Assembly (NCBI GenBank): GCA_050743125.1 | Contig: JBOGEB010000164.1 | Location: forward strand, 1-9,970 | Length of the DNA stretch: 9,970 nt | DNA from: JBOGEB01 sp050743125 | GTDB taxonomy: Bacteria > Actinomycetota > Nitriliruptoria > Euzebyales > Egibacteraceae | Direction of reading: 5' to 3' | Shown here: positions 6,714 to 9,970 of the stretch, piece by piece | Layout: every line of letters starts with the position of its first letter | Position numbering within the stretch: the stretch's first letter is position 1 | Program-made: the position numbers and the translations under genes | The notes under the pieces: generated by a model | What the model was told of the DNA's origin: nothing | The model's database searches: none | Seen by the model: only the letters and a program-made list of their open reading frames with translations

Positions 6714-7865
6714 TCAGCCGCGTGCGGCCGCGGTGGCTCGGAACAGCGCCCGGTCGCGCCCTCCACGCAGCACGTCAAGGTCGATGCTGGCAAGCTCGAT
6801 CAACAGCTGGGTGGCTACCTGAACTCGGCTGTTGGGCAACGCCTGATCGACGAACGCGCGAATACGCGCCGGGGCGTCCGCGTTGGTCACGTCACCGAGG
6901 ACCTCCGTCGCCAGATGGACCACGATCCCACAAGCCCGACGCTCCGGAGGCCACTTGGACGAGTCACGCAACGCCTCCAGCCGGATCTCGTCCGCGGTCC
7001 GCACCCGACGCTCCAGCGGCCCCCTGGGCGCGTTACGCAACGGCGACGCCCGGACCTGGTTCACCGCTTTTTTCAGCAGGCTGCGCGCGCGGGACGGCGA
7101 GCGGCCCAGGTCGAGGGCGATTTCCCGAAACGTGCGGCCGGGGTTGCCGTCCAGCCCGTAGCGCAACATGACCACACGCTGCTCCCGCTCGCCAACGACG
7201 CCCCGTACCGCCTCGGCGAACGTCTCGGCGAACGGCCGGCTGCGGTCGATCCACTCCTGCGGCACCCACGTCGGTCCGAACTCGCGGTCCATTTGGTCGC
7301 ACGGGTACATGCTGCACGAGCCAATGTGCCCCAGCGGGAACACACATGGACCAACCTCGCCGTACAGGCCGGCCGTCTGCTGGGCGCAGCCGGGGTGCGG
7401 CACGTAGCCCACCGACTCCTCCCAGCGCTGGAAGTCGAAGTGGGCATCCGCCTCGGCGATTCGTTTGTCGAGCGCGGCGACCATCTCCGCCAGGCGCGCG
7501 CGCTCGGCCAGCGTGGCATCCACCCGCGCGCGCACCTCAGGCGAGTTGGCCGGGTTGAGGAAGTAGGCGTCACAGCCGGGGCAGGCGATCACCACCGCGT
7601 CGGCGGGCCCGAGCATCACCGAGCCGCAGTCAGGGCAGTCGCGCCGGAAGTCCAGCGGCGCGGCTGTCTTCTCGACCAGCGCCCTGGCGCACAGCCCGCA
7701 GCGCAACGCGCCGCTGTACACGGGCTCGATCCCCAACCTCTTGTCGCCGCTGGTGCAGTCGAGGACGAGCGGTGTGACGAGCTCGCATCGGGGGCAGCGC
7801 CCGTAGTCGTGGCTCGAGCGGGCCACGTCTCGGCCGCGCGGGCGATCCGTGTCCTTGTCTGGCAT
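6714..7865 (-). CDS. Zinc-ribbon protein with sigma-70 region-4-like HTH
   Basis: This 383-residue cytosolic protein has an architecture I do not recognise as a named family. Ribbon 1 is C24/C27...C56/C59, ribbon 2 is C77/C80...C95/C98. A charged helix that may coil follows (about 107-145). A third metal-type cluster comes next (C160, C174, H180, C184, C189), containing CVFPLGHIGSC, which recalls the C-x-x-P-x-GH-x-G-H/C motif of small actinobacterial proteins. Residues 225-275 (EREQRVVMLRYGLDG, then REIALDLGRSPSRARSLLKKAV) match sigma-70 region 4, the -35-binding helix-turn-helix. No region 2 is present, so it cannot act as a complete sigma factor; it may be a DNA-binding regulator or an RNA-polymerase accessory factor. 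Residues 280-383 are a helical tail of unknown role. The ATG at 7865 was chosen over an in-frame start at 7919 because a -35/-10 pair ends six bases before it. It faces away from the downstream glycosyltransferase operon. Confidence 0.8.
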   Translation of the reverse strand: MPDKDTDRPRGRDVARSSHDYGRCPRCELVTPLVLDCTSGDKRLGIEPVYSGALRCGLCARALVEKTAAPLDFRRDCPDCGSVMLGPADAVVIACPGCDAYFLNPANSPEVRARVDATLAERARLAEMVAALDKRIAEADAHFDFQRWEESVGYVPHPGCAQQTAGLYGEVGPCVFPLGHIGSCSMYPCDQMDREFGPTWVPQEWIDRSRPFAETFAEAVRGVVGEREQRVVMLRYGLDGNPGRTFREIALDLGRSPSRARSLLKKAVNQVRASPLRNAPRGPLERRVRTADEIRLEALRDSSKWPPERRACGIVVHLATEVLGDVTNADAPARIRAFVDQALPNSRVQVATQLLIELASIDLDVLRGGRDRALFRATAAARG

Positions 7866-7900
7866 CGCCCAAGTATGGCCCAGGCGCAACCCGATGTCCC
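7866..7900 (-). promoter_or_regulatory. Leaderless promoter of the zinc-ribbon/sigma-4 gene
   Basis: Read on the minus strand: GGGACA (7900-7895), a 17-bp spacer, CATACT (7877-7872), then TGGGCG and the ATG at 7865-7863. Both hexamers are close to TTGACA and TANNNT, and transcription would begin at the ATG. A small inverted repeat CGATG-TCC-CATCG (7892-7904) covers the -35 box and could be a regulator site. Confidence 0.5.
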
Positions 7901-8048
7901 ATCGCCCGACCGTGTACAAGCTGCAAGCATCCTGCGCGCGTTGAACAGCGCGGTGGTGTTGGGCAGGCTGGCGCTGTCGGCCACCGACGCGTGTCAGCAG
8001 GGGATGCCGGTGGAGGTTGTGTGGCCCTCCGGCGCCTCCCGCGACTAA
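7875..8048 (+). CDS. Possible small protein of 57 residues
   Basis: ATG at 7875 to TAA at 8046-8048 encodes MAQAQPDV...SILRALNSAVVLGRLALSATDACQQGMPVEVVWPSGASRD. The middle is a plausible amphipathic or hydrophobic helix and most codons end in G or C, which suggests a genuine gene. No Shine-Dalgarno is seen, and its ATG lies inside the -10 box of the divergent gene (whose start is at 7865), so both could not be read freely at once. The family is not recognised. It may also be the end of a longer decayed gene. Confidence 0.3.
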   Translation: MAQAQPDVPSPDRVQAASILRALNSAVVLGRLALSATDACQQGMPVEVVWPSGASRD

Positions 8049-8077
8049 CCGCGTTCTTGTGTGTGGAAGGCTGAAGC

Positions 8078-8299
8078 GTGCTCATCACCAGGTGGGCGAT
8101 GGCGCCCACGCGAGCGAGGTCCATTGTGTGCTGGATCCGGCGCCCGGCATCCCGCACTTTCGGACCTCGACCCCCGGCAGTGCCGTCGAGGCGCGCCCAC
8201 ACCGATTGGCACGCAGTGCGCTATTCGCTTGGTCGAGGACGTCTTCGCTGCGAGGGGGCCATCTCGTCGCACACGCTCCGCGCCGCTTTCGGGCTCTGA
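8078..8299 (+). CDS. Possible 73-residue ORF upstream of the glycosyltransferase
   Basis: GTG at 8078 has GGAAGG (8065-8070) seven bases upstream, and the TGA ends one base before the glycosyltransferase GTG at 8301. That would explain how a gene with no visible ribosome site is translated, by coupling. The product (MLITRWAMAPTRARSIVCWI...) is basic, contains three Trp and resembles no family. Codon bias is no better than background, so it may be non-coding. The gap 8049-8300 otherwise shows only a stem with arms 8165-8171 and 8185-8191 (CCTCGAC/GTCGAGG) and no convincing promoter. Confidence 0.2.
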   Translation: MLITRWAMAPTRARSIVCWIRRPASRTFGPRPPAVPSRRAHTDWHAVRYSLGRGRLRCEGAISSHTLRAAFGL

Positions 8300-8300
8300 C

Positions 8301-9344
8301 GTGGCTCATCGGATCCTCCATGTCCCCGCGCATCTGATCTACGCACGGGAGCTGGTCGGTGGCAGCTTCCGGCCGGCGGAGTCGCCGACCGGCGCACCCT
8401 TGACCATGGCCGCGCTCACCGCGCTGTCGTCGTGGGACACGTTCGACGTGGTTCACCTACACACGGTCGAGTTGGCTACGGCATCCGACCTCGTGCAGCT
8501 TGCCCGCTTGGCGGCGGAGCGGGCCACGCCGCTGGTGTTCACTGTGCACGACCTGACGCCGAACATCGAATCGGACGGGCGCGCGTTCGCAGAGAAGACC
8601 GCCCTGCTGCTGCAGGCCGCGTCGGCGGTCATCACACTCACCAGCGTGGCAGCGGTCGCCTTGCAGGCGCGGTTCGGTGTTGCCCGCTCTGCCATCCACG
8701 TCGTGCCTCATGGGCACGCGGTACCGGTGGACCTGATCCCTCCCGCAGCATCTTCGGGACGCGGGCTCGCCGCCTTCGGCGCGTTGAGGCCGAACCGCGA
8801 TTACGTGGCACTGGTGAGGGCATGGTGTCGCTTGCGGCCGCCGCTGCGCCTGCTGCTGCGGTCTGTGCGCACTGCCGATGAGGTCCGTTACCGGCACGTG
8901 CTGGCCGGGTTGCATCGACAGGCGGACGAGCTGCCTGGGCTGACGCTGGACACCGCGACCCGCATGATCCCCGCGTCCGAGCTCGTCACCTGGTGTCGCC
9001 AGTCGGCAGTGTTGGTACTGCCGTACCGCACGATCACCCATTCGGGTCAGCTTGAGCTGGCTCGCGACCTCGGCCTGGCTGTCCTGGCTCCTGATGTCCC
9101 GACGTTGCGGGCGCAGCTGACGGACACCGGTGCCCGCTCCTGCCCCCTCCAGTGGTTCACGCCCGGGGAACTCGAGGACCCGGCGCGGTTTGCGCCGCGC
9201 CTTGCCGGTGACGTGCGGCGCATGGTGACCCAGGCTCCTGGAGTGAACGCGTGGCGGCAGTATCGTGAGCGCGAGCGGGTTCGCATCACCGCGGTCTACC
9301 AAGCCGTTTACGATGCGGTCACCGCAAGCGTCAGGAGAACGTGA
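8301..9344 (+). CDS. Glycosyltransferase, GT-B fold (GT4-like)
   Basis: This 347-residue protein transfers a sugar from a nucleotide-sugar donor to an unknown acceptor in the cytosol. It shows the two-lobe GT-B pattern. The N-terminal acceptor lobe has MAHRILHVPAHLIY at the start, DVVHLHT (49-55) and FTVHDLTPN (80-88), then AVITLTSVAAVALQARFGV and IHVVPHGH (132-139). The C-terminal donor lobe begins AAFGALRPNRDY (157-168) and holds HSGQLELARDLGLAVLAPD (247-265), which corresponds to the E-x7-E donor-site region of GT4 enzymes. It is slightly shorter than many family members. No signal peptide or membrane segment is seen. The GTG at 8301 gives the usual 'RILHV' opening. No ribosome site precedes it. 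An upstream in-frame extension to 8061 adds only low-complexity Arg/Pro sequence and is rejected. It overlaps the tRNA synthetase gene by one base (TGATG), so the two are probably one operon. Confidence 0.82.
   Translation: MAHRILHVPAHLIYARELVGGSFRPAESPTGAPLTMAALTALSSWDTFDVVHLHTVELATASDLVQLARLAAERATPLVFTVHDLTPNIESDGRAFAEKTALLLQAASAVITLTSVAAVALQARFGVARSAIHVVPHGHAVPVDLIPPAASSGRGLAAFGALRPNRDYVALVRAWCRLRPPLRLLLRSVRTADEVRYRHVLAGLHRQADELPGLTLDTATRMIPASELVTWCRQSAVLVLPYRTITHSGQLELARDLGLAVLAPDVPTLRAQLTDTGARSCPLQWFTPGELEDPARFAPRLAGDVRRMVTQAPGVNAWRQYRERERVRITAVYQAVYDAVTASVRRT
9333..9338 (+). promoter_or_regulatory. Shine-Dalgarno AGGAGA of the TrpRS gene
   Basis: It lies five bases before the ATG at 9344 and two bases before the adjacent in-frame GTG at 9341, which decides for the ATG. 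Confidence 0.75.
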
Positions 9345-9970
9345 TGTCACCGCCCGAATCCAAGGTGGCTTTGACCGGACTGAAGGCCACCGGTGAGCCA
9401 CACCTCGGCAACTTCGTCGGAGCGATCCGGCCCGGACTGCAGCTGGCCGACAGCTACGACTCGATTTACTTCATCGCCGATTATCATGCGTTGACGACCA
9501 TCCGTGAGCCGGAGCTGTTGAAGCACTACAGCCGTTCGGTCGCCGCGACGTGGGTGGCAGCTGGGCTCGACCCGGATCACACAATCTTTTACCGGCAGTC
9601 GGACGTGCCGGAGATCTTTGAGATGACTTGGGTTCTGGCGTGCATGACCGGCAAGGGGCTGATGAACCGGGCGCACGCGTACAAGGCGGCACGTGACCGC
9701 AACCGCGATGCCGGCAAGGCGGACGTCGATGCCGGGATCAATATGGGGCTTTACAACTATCCGATCCTGATGGCGGTCGACATCCTGATCATGGAGTCAG
9801 ATGTGGTTCCGGTCGGTAGCGACCAAGTCCAACACGTCGAGATCGCGGCCGACATCGCCGGCTCATTCAATCACGTCTACGGCTCGAGCTTCAAGCTCAA
9901 GGTTCCTCAGGCATTGACGCCGGAAAGCGATAATGCCAAGATGCTGCCTGGCCTCGACGGTCGGAAGATG
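9344..9970 (+). CDS. Tryptophanyl-tRNA synthetase, 5' part (runs off the window)
   Basis: These are the first 209 residues of a class I aminoacyl-tRNA synthetase that charges tRNA-Trp using ATP. The HIGH-type ATP motif is PHLGN (19-23) in a TG..HLGN context. YFIADYHALTT follows, then the dimer and tryptophan-pocket region NYPILMAVDILIMESDVVPVGSDQVQHVE. The window ends in DGRKM, the first part of the KMSKS loop, so about 40% of a normal 330-360-residue enzyme is missing. The ATG is one base inside the glycosyltransferase stop and has a good AGGAGA. The common actinobacterial TrpRS reads differently around the second motif (a VVDLHA-type sequence, from memory of the family), so this may be a second, auxiliary TrpRS. 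Codons such as AAT, ATT, TTT, TAT and CAA are far commoner here than in XPB, consistent with transfer. The full gene is needed to judge activity. Confidence 0.93.
   Translation, partial: MSPPESKVALTGLKATGEPHLGNFVGAIRPGLQLADSYDSIYFIADYHALTTIREPELLKHYSRSVAATWVAAGLDPDHTIFYRQSDVPEIFEMTWVLACMTGKGLMNRAHAYKAARDRNRDAGKADVDAGINMGLYNYPILMAVDILIMESDVVPVGSDQVQHVEIAADIAGSFNHVYGSSFKLKVPQALTPESDNAKMLPGLDGRKM

Noticed and set aside
8061..8300. N-terminal 80-residue extension of the glycosyltransferase
   Set aside because: It is Arg/Pro/Gly-rich with poor codon bias. The glycosyltransferase fold begins at the GTG at 8301.
1..9970. CRISPR array, insertion sequence, rRNA or tRNA gene
   Set aside because: I found no regularly spaced repeats, no transposase motifs, no terminal inverted repeats with target duplications and no cloverleaf or rRNA-like stretch on reading the sequence by eye.

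Overview
The window is very GC-rich, with coding frames dominated by G or C in the third codon position. It carries an XPB-type DNA repair helicase immediately downstream of its usual actinobacterial partner gene, GTG starts, several TANNNT-like -10 boxes placed 6-9 nt before start codons (leaderless style), and an LmbE/PIG-L enzyme. Together these point to a chromosome segment of a high-GC actinobacterium. The genus cannot be read from the sequence.

Layout, left to right. Positions 1-299 hold what looks like the decayed end of a gene, in which the codon-biased reading frame moves 1 -> 2 -> 3 within 300 bases. Positions 300-1787 (minus) encode a 14-helix DHA2-type MFS drug/metabolite exporter with a GTG start and a strong AGGAGG. 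The 1788-1953 divergent intergenic region contains a perfect, gapless 46-bp palindrome (1852-1897), the strongest non-coding structure here and a likely operator. Positions 1966-4050 and 4047-5720 (plus) are a tightly coupled pair (ATGA overlap): a helicase-associated (Helicase_C_3 type) protein and the XPB helicase with all core motifs. A hairpin at 5730-5766 may end that operon. Positions 5835-6692 (plus) encode a zinc-dependent LmbE/PIG-L deacetylase with a possible short insertion.

The right third is less conventional. On the minus strand, 6714-7865 encodes a 383-residue protein that joins two CxxC...CxxC zinc ribbons, a third Cys/His cluster and a sigma-70 region-4-like helix-turn-helix, with no sigma region 2. 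It appears to be transcribed as a leaderless mRNA from a recognisable promoter. Its start region faces a possible 57-residue small gene (7875-8048) and a poorly coding stretch with a second possible short ORF (8078-8299). Then come a family-4-like glycosyltransferase (8301-9344) and, overlapping it by one base, a tryptophanyl-tRNA synthetase that leaves the window just inside its KMSKS motif. The synthetase has visibly more A/T-ending codons than XPB and does not look like the usual housekeeping actinobacterial TrpRS.

The repair pair probably works together on DNA. The exporter is probably controlled through the palindrome by a repressor encoded elsewhere. The zinc-ribbon/sigma-4 protein, and the glycosyltransferase coupled to a second-type TrpRS, are the two items most likely to belong to an undescribed system.
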